From: Myxococcales bacterium
Lineage (GTDB): Bacteria > Myxococcota_A > Polyangia > Polyangiales > Polyangiaceae
Direction of reading: 5' to 3'
Length of the DNA stretch: 64,000 nt
Assembly (NCBI GenBank): GCA_016191785.1
Contig: JACPVJ010000082.1
Span: 62,001 to 126,000, forward strand
The notes beneath the pieces are model-generated. The model had not been told where the DNA came from and searched no databases. It saw only the letters and a list, made by a program, of their open reading frames with translations. A program made the translations under genes and the position numbers. Of the stretch, positions 1 through 10,744 are shown in pieces (the first letter of the stretch is position 1; every line of letters starts with the position of its first letter).

Positions 1-1296
1 GTACACGAACCGGCGAATGTCGTAGCGCGCGATCGGGACCGTCACGCCCGCCTGCCGCAGTCGCGCGCGGAGCTCGACGGCCTGCGCTTCGATCTCAAAT
101 CGAGACAGCGCCCCGAGCTCGCCGAGCGACGCCGCGAAGCGCGACCCGGGCTCGACCTGGAGGGGCGAGAGATAGACGCGGTCGCCTTGACAGAGGGCCA
201 TGCGCGCGAGGGTATCGACGGTCGCCTCGACGTGCCGAGCCTGCCAGCGCTTTCCCCCGGCGCCGCACAGCACGATCACGCCGACGCCGATCCCCGCCTC
301 GTGCAGCTGCTCGACCAGCCGGGTCGCGCCGGCAGATTCGGCGGGCTTGCCCAAGGTCGCGAGCACGTCGTCACAGCCGCTCTCGAGCCCCAGCGACACC
401 CCCTCGACGCCGCGGGCGCGGAGCTCCGCCCACTCTTCGGTGCGCTTCGGGCTCGAGAAGGCGTCGACGAAGGCCGAAAGGCTCCCTAGCTCGGCGGGGG
501 CCCCGGCCAGCTCGCGGTGGACGACGTCGAGCAAAGGCAAGAGCTTGTCACGCGTCATCACCAGCGCGTTGGCCTGGCCCAGGAACACGCCGCGGCGCAG
601 CGGCAGCGCCCGCCCCAAGAGACCCAGCACGCGACGGATGTGCTCGCCGAGCGCGGGCGGCGACTTCAGGGCGAAGCGCGCGTCGCGGTACAGGTGACAG
701 AACGTGCAACGATTCCACGAGCACCCAGAGGTGAGCTGGACCACCAAGGCGCGACTTTCGTCGGGCGGCAAGATCGGGATCGGATCGTAGGCGGCACGAA
801 ACCGCTCGGCCTCGGCCGCGGTCTGGTGGGTCTGGGCTCGGCGCAGGACCTCGACCACGAGCGGGTCGGCGGCCTGGGGCAGGGCCCCGACCACGGCATC
901 GACCAAGGCCCGCGCCTCGGCCAGCACGCGCTCGCCCTCAGTCCCGGGCAGGACCTCGATGGCAAGCGATCGCTCGCCGTGCTCGCGGTCGACCCGGACC
1001 CGACGGACCCGGCCGTCGAGCCCCCGCTGATACGAGCTCTCGCCCAGCCACGCCCGGTGCATGCGCCCCTCGAGATCGAGGTGCACCAGTTTGGTCTTGC
1101 CGCTGAACAACGACAGCATGTGCGCCTTCTGCGCGACGCCGAGCTCGCCGCCGGCGAGCGAGAGGACCTCGCGATACGCGCTCCCGAGCTCGTGCTCGGT
1201 GATCAGCGGGGGGATCACCGGCTCGACCACCGGCGAACGATGGCGCGCGCGCCGTGGCGACGCAACCTCGGCCGGCGGATCCGACGGCGACGTCAC
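1..1296 (-). CDS. Radical SAM protein, C-terminus beyond left edge
   Basis: The minus-strand frame is open from the GTG at 1294-1296 to the window edge, so the 3' end is missing (432 codons visible). Near codon 190-200 (about 700-732) it reads TSGCSWNRCTFCHLY, a CX4CX2C cluster like the 4Fe-4S/SAM site of a group of COG1032-like radical SAM proteins; canonical members have CX3CX2C. Downstream come LGLESGCDDVL and a Gly-rich GVIVLCGAGG stretch, typical of the SAM barrel. The N-terminal 190 residues before the cluster are not recognised. The GTG lies inside the stop of the upstream toxin gene (GTGA overlap), suggesting translational coupling; GTG codons at about 1230 and 1218 are alternative starts. 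The substrate cannot be deduced. The gene is clear, the exact start is not. Confidence 0.8.
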   Translation of the reverse strand, partial: MTSPSDPPAEVASPRRARHRSPVVEPVIPPLITEHELGSAYREVLSLAGGELGVAQKAHMLSLFSGKTKLVHLDLEGRMHRAWLGESSYQRGLDGRVRRVRVDREHGERSLAIEVLPGTEGERVLAEARALVDAVVGALPQAADPLVVEVLRRAQTHQTAAEAERFRAAYDPIPILPPDESRALVVQLTSGCSWNRCTFCHLYRDARFALKSPPALGEHIRRVLGLLGRALPLRRGVFLGQANALVMTRDKLLPLLDVVHRELAGAPAELGSLSAFVDAFSSPKRTEEWAELRARGVEGVSLGLESGCDDVLATLGKPAESAGATRLVEQLHEAGIGVGVIVLCGAGGKRWQARHVEATVDTLARMALCQGDRVYLSPLQVEPGSRFAASLGELGALSRFEIEAQAVELRARLRQAGVTVPIARYDIRRFVY

Positions 1297-1634
1297 CCCA
1301 GCGACAGAGCGAGTCTCAGGCCGGCATCGACTGCCTTCCGGGCTCGAACCGACAGGCTACCGGCGATTTCGTCGAAGTATGTCGAGTCCAGCGTCATGAC
1401 CTGGCAGACCAGCGCTACTGACGGGCGGTCGAGGCCGGTCTCGCGCGGCTGGAGCAGCACGTTCCCGATGGCCTCCGCGCGCCGCAGATTGGAGGTGAGC
1501 GGGACGACCATCACGGTTCGGAGCGCGGATTCCGTCAAGAGATCGTCTTGAACGACCAGGACCGGTCGGCGCAACGCCGGAGCAGAGCCCCTCGGCTCAC
1601 CGAGGTCGGCCCACCAGACTTCCCCCCGCTTCAT
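1293..1634 (-). CDS. MazF/PemK-family endoribonuclease toxin
   Basis: The product has about 113 residues and begins MKRGEVWWADLGEPRG, the usual first strand of the MazF/PemK SH3-like fold, followed by RRPVLVVQ, MVVPLTSN and a late CQVMTLD strand. This family cleaves mRNA and is held in check by a small DNA-binding antitoxin, here the upstream gene. An in-frame ATG at 1655 would make the protein seven residues longer and overlap the antitoxin by 14 nt; the ATG at 1634 fits the family N-terminus better. Antitoxin-then-toxin is the usual order, and the pair probably autoregulates. The stop overlaps the possible GTG start of the radical SAM gene. Confidence 0.88.
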   Translation of the reverse strand: MKRGEVWWADLGEPRGSAPALRRPVLVVQDDLLTESALRTVMVVPLTSNLRRAEAIGNVLLQPRETGLDRPSVALVCQVMTLDSTYFDEIAGSLSVRARKAVDAGLRLALSLG

Positions 1635-1641
1635 CACCCCA

Positions 1642-1884
1642 TCACCACTCGACATCGCGGAGCGCCTGTTTCGCCGACGAGGCGGCGAGCTCGCTCATCT
1701 CGTCGGGTCCGGATTCGGCGCCGAACGCGCGATCGTACGACGCTCGGATCTCGCTAGCCCGATGGCTTTCGACAAAGCGCTCGAGGGCTCGGGTGAACAG
1801 CTCGCTTCGCGACACGCCGAGCTTCTTGGCGACCCGCTCTGCTCGCTCGAAGATCGCGTCGGGGATCGAGACAGCCGTCTTCAC
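1642..1884 (-). CDS. Ribbon-helix-helix antitoxin of the MazF-like pair
   Basis: This 80-residue protein starts with GTG at 1884 (MKTAVSIPDAIFERAERVAKKL). The opening strand and the LGVSRSELFTRAL helix are typical of ribbon-helix-helix (CopG/MetJ-fold) antitoxins: the N-terminal half binds DNA as a dimer and the acidic C-terminal tail (about residues 45-80) would wrap the toxin. It is immediately upstream of, and translationally linked to, the MazF-like gene. A longer minus-strand frame reaching 2865 is open upstream, but that part is antisense to the carboxypeptidase gene and does not look like protein. Confidence 0.85.
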   Translation of the reverse strand: MKTAVSIPDAIFERAERVAKKLGVSRSELFTRALERFVESHRASEIRASYDRAFGAESGPDEMSELAASSAKQALRDVEW

Positions 1885-1946
1885 ACGCCGAGTATGACCT
1901 GGGTTATACCCGCGCACAAGGGCGCGGGCGAAGCGACTGAGCCGGC

Positions 1947-3377
1947 CTACCTGCGCGCGGCGGCGGTCCTCTCGACCACGCGGTCGATGCGGCGACGTTG
2001 CTCGTCGGCCTTGCCGGCGACGCCGTTGATCACGAGCGCGAAGGCCAGCTTCGGCCGACCGTCGGCGCCGAGCAACACGCCCGAGAGCGAGGTGGCCCGG
2101 GCCAGCGTCCCGGTCTTGCCTCGCAGCTTTCGCTTGAGCTGCTTGAAGCGGTTCTTGAGCGTGCCGTCGCTGCCACCCACCGCGAGCTGGTCGACGAAGG
2201 CAGCGCCGGTCTTGGGATCGGTGCTGGCCGCGATCTGCGCCGACACCAGCGACGCGGCGCTGATCCGGTTGGCGTCGAACAGCCCCGACCCGTTGGTGAT
2301 GCGCGTGCCCGTGGCCAGGGCGCCCGCGCGCCCGAGCCAGTCGCTGACGGCCGCCGCGCCGTCGGCGCTCGAGCCCGCCCGGTGGGTGGTCTGGCCGCCC
2401 AGCGCCTTGAGCAGCATCTCGGCCGTGAAGTTGTCGCTGTGCTTGCCGACGTCGCGCAAGATCACGCTCAGCGGTTCGCTCGACCGCTCCGCGAGGACCC
2501 GAGTCTCGTCCTTGCCCCCCTCGCTCACTCCCCCGTCGACGATCACGTTGCGTCGTTTGAGCCGGGCGCGCAGCACGTGGGCCGCGAACAGCCGCGGGTC
2601 TTCCACGCGCCGGACGAAGCTGGTCGGCTTGCTGACGTGCCCCGAGAGCCGAAGCCCGAGCGCGCTGCCGTTCGGGCGCATCTCGACCACCAGCGTCTTG
2701 CCCTTGCCCTTGGCCTCGCTCACGACTTTGCCCTCGACGTCGACGAAGCCGGCCGGATCGATGCCGACCTGCGCCGGCTCGCCCAGCTTGCCGGGAACGA
2801 CCCGCACCACGAACGCGTTCCGGTCGAGCGACACCGCGCTCACGGGAGCGCGGAACGGCGCCCACTCGGCGGGCTGCTGCTCGAAGGCGGGCGGCACGAA
2901 GCGCGCGTCGAACGCGCTCTGATCGACCACGATCTCACCGACACGCCTGAGGCCGGCATCGACCAGCTCGTTCACCCATTTCTCCAGATCGCGGCTCGCG
3001 AGGGTCGGATCGCCGTTCGAGCGCAGCACCAGCCGCGCGATCGTGCCCTCTTTCAGCTCGCCGTAGAGCCCGCTCTTGAAACGGAAGTCGGCGCCCAGCT
3101 TGGCGAGCACCGCCGCGGCGGTCGGCACCTTGGCGTTGGAGGCGGGGTTGAGCAAGAGGCCAGGGTTCTTCTCGGCGATCACCTGCCGGCCGTCGACCTC
3201 GACGATCTGCGCCGAGAGCTCACCCTTCTCTGCCTCGACCCAGGTCGCCAGCCGGTCGAGCTCTTTCTGTACCGCGCTGCTCGGGCGCGTCGGCGCGGCC
3301 GGGGCCTCGGCTCGAAGCTGCGCCGCGTGCCCGACCGGGGCCAGGGCCAAGAGCAGAGCCAAGAGCGTGGGACGCAT
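1947..3377 (-). CDS. dacB: D-alanyl-D-alanine carboxypeptidase/endopeptidase, PBP4 family
   Basis: This 476-residue exported penicillin-binding protein of the S13 (DacB/PBP4) family trims or cleaves peptidoglycan peptide cross-links in the periplasm. The three active-site motifs are present: SNAK at residues 80-83 (SxxK nucleophile), SDN at 314-316 and KTG at 421-423. Residues 1-18 form a hydrophobic signal peptide (MRPTLLALLLALAPVGHA), so the ATG at 3377 is preferred over an in-frame start at 3416. The length matches the family. The gene lies upstream of the toxin-antitoxin pair on the same strand and is divergent from the binding-protein gene. Confidence 0.93.
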   Translation of the reverse strand: MRPTLLALLLALAPVGHAAQLRAEAPAAPTRPSSAVQKELDRLATWVEAEKGELSAQIVEVDGRQVIAEKNPGLLLNPASNAKVPTAAAVLAKLGADFRFKSGLYGELKEGTIARLVLRSNGDPTLASRDLEKWVNELVDAGLRRVGEIVVDQSAFDARFVPPAFEQQPAEWAPFRAPVSAVSLDRNAFVVRVVPGKLGEPAQVGIDPAGFVDVEGKVVSEAKGKGKTLVVEMRPNGSALGLRLSGHVSKPTSFVRRVEDPRLFAAHVLRARLKRRNVIVDGGVSEGGKDETRVLAERSSEPLSVILRDVGKHSDNFTAEMLLKALGGQTTHRAGSSADGAAAVSDWLGRAGALATGTRITNGSGLFDANRISAASLVSAQIAASTDPKTGAAFVDQLAVGGSDGTLKNRFKQLKRKLRGKTGTLARATSLSGVLLGADGRPKLAFALVINGVAGKADEQRRRIDRVVERTAAARR

Positions 3378-3471
3378 GCGCTCTTCCGAGATAAACGCAG
3401 CGCGCGCGCGAGGCAATTCCCCGGCCGCGCGGAAACTCGCGCCGCACCGCCCCGTGGTCTATGACCGGGTG

Positions 3472-4953
3472 GTGCGACCGCCGCTGGTTTTCGGGCTCTT
3501 CGCGCTTGCCTCGAGCTGCGCCGGCCCGCCCCCCGCCGGTGAGCGGCCCCTCGAGATCGTGGTGCCCCAAGAGCTCGCGACGCTCGACCCCCGGTTCTCG
3601 ACCCGCGGGCACGACGTCAAGGCGACGCGCCTGGTCCACGCCGGCCTGGTCGGGCTCGATCCGGACACGCTGGCACCGACGCCGCTCGCGGCTCGAAGCT
3701 GGCGGTTTTCCGACGAGCGCACGCTGGAGGTCGAGCTTCGCCCCGGGGTGCGCTTTCACGGCGGCCGAGCCCTCACCTCGATCGACGTCTGCGCCACGCT
3801 CTCCGCGCTGGCCGATCCCAGCCTGGGCAGCCCGCACCGGGCCGTCGTGCGCGCGATCGGCACGTGCGAGCCCCAAGGCGACGATCGCCTTCGCCTGGTG
3901 CTCGCCAGCGACCGCGCCACGCTGCTCACCGATCTCGAGGTGCCGATCTTGCGGGCCGATCAAGCGCGCTCGGCCCCCGCGCCGCTGGGCGGCCTCGACG
4001 GGCTCGGTCCCTACCGGATCGCGCGGGCTTCCCCCTCGGTGGTCGAGCTCGCGCCCGCCGACACCGGGGTGGGGCCGCGGGCGAACCACGCGCTGGTGAT
4101 CCGCAGCATCCGCGACGAAAATGCGCGGGCGCTGCGCCTTCTGGCCGGGCGGACGGACATCGCGCCGAACGCGCTCTCGCCGACGCTGCTTCCGGCGCTC
4201 GAGGGCCGGGCCGGGCTCACGACGCGGGCTCGGAGCGGCGCGAACGTCAGCTACCTGTTGTTCCAGAACGATCGACCCCCTTTCGATCGCGTCGAGGTGC
4301 GCCGGGCCATCGCTCAGGCCGTCGATCGTGATCGGATCGTTCGCACCCTGCTCTCGGGCCGCGCACAGGCGGCGAGCGGCCTCTTGCCGCGCGGGCACTG
4401 GGCAGCGCCCGCCTCGACAAGAGCCCTGGACTTCGATCCGGCAGCGGCGCGCGCGGTGCTCGCCGGCCTGCCGGAGGTCACGCTGGTCACCAGCACCGAC
4501 CGACTGCGCATCACCATCGCCCGCGCACTGGCGCAGATGCTCGCCGACGCCGGGCTCCGGGCGAGGGTCGTGTCGCTCGACTTCGGCGTGCTGCTCGCCC
4601 GGCTCGACAGCGGTGACTTCGAGATGGCGACGCTGCAGATGCCCGAAGTCACCGAGCCCAACCTGCTGTCGTGGTTCTTCCACCCGCGCGGCGTGCCCGG
4701 CGAAGGGGGCGAGGGGAAGAACCGCGCGCGCTACCGTGACCCGGAGGTGGGCGCGTGGCTCGACGCTGCCGGAGCGACCCGGGACCAGGGTCGCCGCCAG
4801 ACGCTCTACTCCCAGATCGCCGCTCGGATGCAGCGCGATCTGCCCGTGGTGCCCCTGTGGCACGAGGACCAAGTCGCGGTCGTCTCCGAGCGCGCCGCGA
4901 GCTTCTCGCTCTCGGCCGAGGGGCGTTGGCTCTCGGTCGCGAAGCTGCCCTGA
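3472..4953 (+). CDS. Extracellular solute-binding lipoprotein, family 5 (peptide/nickel ABC type)
   Basis: The roughly 493-residue product has an SBP_bac_5 (DppA/OppA-like) layout: ELATLDPRFSTRG near the start, LAARSWRFSDERTLEVELRPGVRFH (seen as separate short blocks), the F-Q-N-D-RPPFDRVEVRRAI block in the middle, and a C-terminal VPLWHEDQ. Such proteins deliver oligopeptides or similar ligands to an ABC importer. A short hydrophobic leader ends ALASSCAG, an acceptable lipobox, so it is probably membrane-anchored. Start choice is open among GTGs at 3454, 3469 and 3472; the last gives the cleanest leader. No ABC permease or ATPase is nearby, so this is an orphan binding protein in the window. 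Confidence 0.85.
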   Translation: MRPPLVFGLFALASSCAGPPPAGERPLEIVVPQELATLDPRFSTRGHDVKATRLVHAGLVGLDPDTLAPTPLAARSWRFSDERTLEVELRPGVRFHGGRALTSIDVCATLSALADPSLGSPHRAVVRAIGTCEPQGDDRLRLVLASDRATLLTDLEVPILRADQARSAPAPLGGLDGLGPYRIARASPSVVELAPADTGVGPRANHALVIRSIRDENARALRLLAGRTDIAPNALSPTLLPALEGRAGLTTRARSGANVSYLLFQNDRPPFDRVEVRRAIAQAVDRDRIVRTLLSGRAQAASGLLPRGHWAAPASTRALDFDPAAARAVLAGLPEVTLVTSTDRLRITIARALAQMLADAGLRARVVSLDFGVLLARLDSGDFEMATLQMPEVTEPNLLSWFFHPRGVPGEGGEGKNRARYRDPEVGAWLDAAGATRDQGRRQTLYSQIAARMQRDLPVVPLWHEDQVAVVSERAASFSLSAEGRWLSVAKLP

Positions 4954-5026
4954 GAACCTGCCCGGAAGGGGCGGTTTTCGAGCATTCGCTTGCGTTCCGG
5001 CTCGACCTTGGTGAAAAGGGCTCCCC

Positions 5027-5563
5027 GTGCGCTTCCCAGCTCTCGCGCTTGCTGCCGGCCTGACCTGTGCGGCCACGCTCGGCCCGCGCGCCGCGCAGGC
5101 CGACGAGCCCGTGCGACCGACCCACGTCGACTCCGGTTTGTACCCGCCCTCGGGCACGCAGCTGAACCTGGCCTTGGTCGGTCTGGGCGTGACCTCGTTC
5201 TGGTACGGCGCCGCGCTGGGCTCTTCGTACGCGTGGCCCGACGCGCCGGGCGCCGCCGACCTGCGCATCCCGATCGCGGGCCCCTGGATGGCTCTCGGCG
5301 AGACCGGATGCGCCGACGACGATCCGAACTGCTCGACCTTCACCATGGTGCTGCGCGCCATCCTGACCACCATCGACGCCGTCGGTCAGACGGGCGGCGT
5401 GCTGGCCGTCGCCGAGGCGGCGTTCATGCCGACCCAAGAGGCCGCGTCCCCCAAGGCCCGCCCGTTGCCGCGCCTCCGGCGCGAGCGCGGCGCAGAGGTG
5501 CGGCCGGTCCCCTACGCCGCCGGCAAGGACGCACTCGGGTTCGGGCTGGTCGGCCAGTTCTGA
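5027..5563 (+). CDS. Exported protein of unknown function (178 aa)
   Basis: I do not recognise this protein. It starts with GTG at 5027 and has a clear signal peptide (MRFPALALAAGLTCAATL, cleavage near AAQA-DE). The mature part has two moderately hydrophobic stretches (about residues 48-65 and 110-125), two Cys in CADDDPNC, and a basic tail rich in Pro/Arg. Codon use matches the neighbours. It sits 73 nt after the binding-protein gene on the same strand, but nothing shows that the two are functionally linked. Confidence 0.65.
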   Translation: MRFPALALAAGLTCAATLGPRAAQADEPVRPTHVDSGLYPPSGTQLNLALVGLGVTSFWYGAALGSSYAWPDAPGAADLRIPIAGPWMALGETGCADDDPNCSTFTMVLRAILTTIDAVGQTGGVLAVAEAAFMPTQEAASPKARPLPRLRRERGAEVRPVPYAAGKDALGFGLVGQF

Positions 5564-5571
5564 GCGCCGGC

Positions 5572-5601
5572 GCGTGAAACTCCACGGCGATCGTTTCACG
5601 C
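5572..5601. promoter_or_regulatory. 9-bp perfect inverted repeat, operator or hairpin
   Basis: GCGTGAAAC (5572-5580) and GTTTCACGC (5593-5601) form a perfect inverted repeat around a 12-nt spacer, 9 nt after the stop of the exported-protein gene and about 110 nt before pyrG. As RNA it would form a hairpin but no T-run follows, so a simple intrinsic terminator is not supported; a protein-binding operator is equally possible. Confidence 0.4.
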
Positions 5602-5629
5602 ACGAAGTGCGCGCTCGAAGTGGCAGCGT

Positions 5630-5658
5630 TTGCGCGCGGATCGCGGCGATCCGATAAT
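5630..5658 (+). promoter_or_regulatory. Possible pyrG promoter with overlapping inverted repeat
   Basis: TTGCGC (5630-5635) and GATAAT (5653-5658) are spaced 17 nt apart, a weak -35 but a good -10 match. The spacer holds a perfect 7-bp inverted repeat, CGGATCG/CGATCCG (5637-5643 and 5647-5653), that would cover the core promoter. Transcription would start near the run of five G at 5660-5664. This is pattern matching only. Confidence 0.35.
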
Positions 5659-5689
5659 CGGGGGTGAAAGTCGGATCGAGGCGTGTTAA

Positions 5690-8300
<2,611 letters not shown>

Positions 8301-8320
8301 TGTGCTATCACCGTCCGAGC

Positions 8321-9598
8321 ATGCGCGCTCGCTCTGCCCATTTCCTCATCGGCCTGACCCTGTCGATCGCCGGCTGCGGCACCGCCCAGGTGGTGGACAC
8401 CGCCCTACACGGGGATCTGGCATCGCTCAAGCGGGACGTGCAGCGCAGTCGCGAATCCGGCCGCCTCGACAAGTCGACGGTCGAAGATCTGGCTTGGGCG
8501 GTGGCCGGTCGTGAGCTTCGGTCGGCCAGCGGCAACGCAGCGGTCGAGCGCGTCCGCGACGTTCGGACCTGCGCGCGGCCGCTGTTGCGCGTGCTCGAGG
8601 CCCGGGCCGAGCAAGCCGACGACGCGGCCGCCGAAGCGACCGCGACGCTTTTCGAGCTGGGGCAGCGCAACGCGCGGGAGCTGGTGATGCGTCACCGCGA
8701 CTCGTCGAGCGGGGCTTGGCGCGCCGTCGGGGCGCGCGCAGCGGTGGACAAAGAGTACGGGCCGCTCCGCCGCAAGCTCTTCGCCGATCCCGACGAGCGC
8801 GTGCGCCGCGCTGCGCTGCGAGCCGGGGTGGAAGCGCGGTCGGTCGACGATCTGGACGCGGCGCTCGAGGCCGCACGGCTGGATCCCGACGCGGTGAGTC
8901 GCGGCCACGCCACGCGCACGGTCGGCGCCATCGGCGGAGAGCGGGCGGTGCAAGCGTTGAAGGACCACTGGGTCCGGGCCGACGAGCCCACGCGGATCAC
9001 CATCATCGACGCATGGGCGATGCCCGCGTCGTACAAGGCCGGAGGGGAGCACGAGCTCACGACGATCGCCGAGAACCAGCACGGCACGTTGGCGGTGACC
9101 GCAGCGAGCGCCCTGGTGCGGACCCGCGGGCGATACGCCGGGTCGGGCCTGGCCGCCTTGATTCGCGCCATCGGGCAGGGCACCGAGACCGAGCGCCGGC
9201 TGGCGATCCAGCTGGCTCCGCTGTCCGACAAGGACGTGGTGGCGGCCATCGAGAAGGCCAGCAAGGACCCGGACCGCGAGGTGAAGGTGATGGCGCTGGC
9301 CCGCCTGGCCAGCGACGGCGCCCACAAGGCAAAGGCCCTGGAGGGCCTGCGGGAGCTGGCCAAGAAGGACGACGATCTGGGTCTAGAGGCCCGGGCGGCC
9401 CTGGCCGAGGCGGGCGATTCCGGCGTCAAGAAGCAGCTCACCGACCTGCTCGGCGCGCCGAAGGCCCGGACCCGGACGGTGGCGGCTCGGGGCCTGCTCT
9501 CCCTCGGGGACTATCCCAGCGCCGCGACGGCCCTGGCGGACGACGATCCGGGCGTACGCACCGCGGTCGCCTGCGCCGTCCTGGCGGCTCGAGACTAG
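8321..9598 (+). CDS. HEAT-repeat lipoprotein upstream of the TRAP transporter genes
   Basis: This 425-residue protein has a lipoprotein leader ending LSIAGC. From about residue 130 to the end it is built of alpha-helical repeats of 30-40 residues with the HEAT/PBS-lyase pattern (PDERVRRAALRAG, DPDREVKVMALARLAS, DLGLEARAALAEAG, KARTRTVAARGLLSLG, DPGVRTAVACAVLAA). Such repeats are protein-docking surfaces. It lies 60 bp before tatT on the same strand and may be co-transcribed with it; a scaffold role for the transporter is an inference from position only. Confidence 0.82.
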   Translation: MRARSAHFLIGLTLSIAGCGTAQVVDTALHGDLASLKRDVQRSRESGRLDKSTVEDLAWAVAGRELRSASGNAAVERVRDVRTCARPLLRVLEARAEQADDAAAEATATLFELGQRNARELVMRHRDSSSGAWRAVGARAAVDKEYGPLRRKLFADPDERVRRAALRAGVEARSVDDLDAALEAARLDPDAVSRGHATRTVGAIGGERAVQALKDHWVRADEPTRITIIDAWAMPASYKAGGEHELTTIAENQHGTLAVTAASALVRTRGRYAGSGLAALIRAIGQGTETERRLAIQLAPLSDKDVVAAIEKASKDPDREVKVMALARLASDGAHKAKALEGLRELAKKDDDLGLEARAALAEAGDSGVKKQLTDLLGAPKARTRTVAARGLLSLGDYPSAATALADDDPGVRTAVACAVLAARD

Positions 9599-9658
9599 TC
9601 GGGCACGCCGCCACGCGCGGATTGAATTCCCACGCAAAGACGGCTATCCCCGCGCGTC

Positions 9659-10588
9659 ATGAAACTCGCGCGGGGAATCTGTGTGCTGGGTCTCTCGACG
9701 CTCGCTCTGTCGAGCACCGGCTGTCTCAAGGCGATGCTCCTCAAGGGGCAGATCAAGGGCACTCGTGACGGCTCGGCGGCGGTCAACACGCTGCACGACT
9801 GGGAAATCGCGCGCGGGGTGGCCACGGCGGGCATCGGTCAGCTCGAGGGCTTCCACAAGCTCGCGCCGGACAACACCGACGCGCTGTTCATGCTGACCCG
9901 CGGCTGGGCTGGCCTCTCGTTCGGGTTCACCGAGGACGACTACGAGGAGGCCTACGAGAAGGGCGACGACGTGATGGCGGAGTACCACCTGCTCCGCGCG
10001 CGTGCCGGCTACGCCCGGGCGCGGCACTACGGCATCGAGCTCTTGGGGCACCACGCCACGGGCTTCGAGGCCGCGAAGCGCAACCAAGAGACCCTCTCGA
10101 AGTGGTTGAAGGAGAACTTCACCGACAAAGAGCAGGCCGAAGACCTGCTCTGGATTGGCTACGCCTGGATCGGGCACGTGTCGGCGTCGAAAGACGTGCC
10201 AGAGATCGTCGGCGAGCTCTACGTCGGCGTCGAGATGGTCAAGCGCTCGGCGGAGCTCGACGACTCGCTGGTATACGGCACCGCCTACACCATCCTGGGC
10301 GCGTACCACGCGCGCACGGCGATGGCCGAGCTCGACGAGTCGAAGGCCAGCTTCGACAAGGCCTTGGCTCTGAACGGCGGGAAGTACCTGGCCACCAAGC
10401 TGAACTACGCCCAGCGCTACTACTGTGCGAAGGGCGACAAGGCGGCCTACGAGAAGACCCTGAACGAGGTCCTGGCCGCCGGCGACGACCTGCCGGCCGC
10501 CCGGCTGCCGAACGTCATCGCCAAGCGCCGGGCTCGCCGGTACCTCGGGCACAAGGTCTGGCAAGAGGAGTGCGGCTTCAAGCTGTGA
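9659..10588 (+). CDS. tatT: TatT: TPR lipoprotein component of a TRAP transporter
   Basis: The 309-residue protein has a signal sequence and lipobox (ALSSTGC) followed by an all-helical TPR-like body: ADNTDALF-type helices, DDYEEAYEKGDDVMAEYHLLRARAGYARA (several short blocks), WIGYAWIGHVSAS, SKASFDKALAL and YAQRYYCAKGDKAAYEKTL. This matches the TatT family, the tetratricopeptide partner described for TRAP transporters of Treponema, where it docks the substrate-binding protein. The gene order here (tatT, tatP, tatQ, tatM) supports the call. A 156-bp spacer separates it from tatP. Confidence 0.88.
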   Translation: MKLARGICVLGLSTLALSSTGCLKAMLLKGQIKGTRDGSAAVNTLHDWEIARGVATAGIGQLEGFHKLAPDNTDALFMLTRGWAGLSFGFTEDDYEEAYEKGDDVMAEYHLLRARAGYARARHYGIELLGHHATGFEAAKRNQETLSKWLKENFTDKEQAEDLLWIGYAWIGHVSASKDVPEIVGELYVGVEMVKRSAELDDSLVYGTAYTILGAYHARTAMAELDESKASFDKALALNGGKYLATKLNYAQRYYCAKGDKAAYEKTLNEVLAAGDDLPAARLPNVIAKRRARRYLGHKVWQEECGFKL

Positions 10589-10744
10589 CGCACTGCATTG
10601 CGGCCGGGTCTGCCCGGCGCGCCTGGCCCCACGCGAGTTTTTCGCTTATGGCTTGATGGCTTTTCCCGGCCGACCCGTCTCACCTGAGCCGGGTGGCCTT
10701 CTGGCTGACCAGCCAATCTTCAGGAATCGAGGAGGTAGTTCGAG

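Noticed and set aside
10603-10618. GCCGGG/CCCGGC hairpin after tatT as terminator
   Set aside because: The stem is only six pairs and no T-run follows directly; in DNA this GC-rich such pairs arise by chance.
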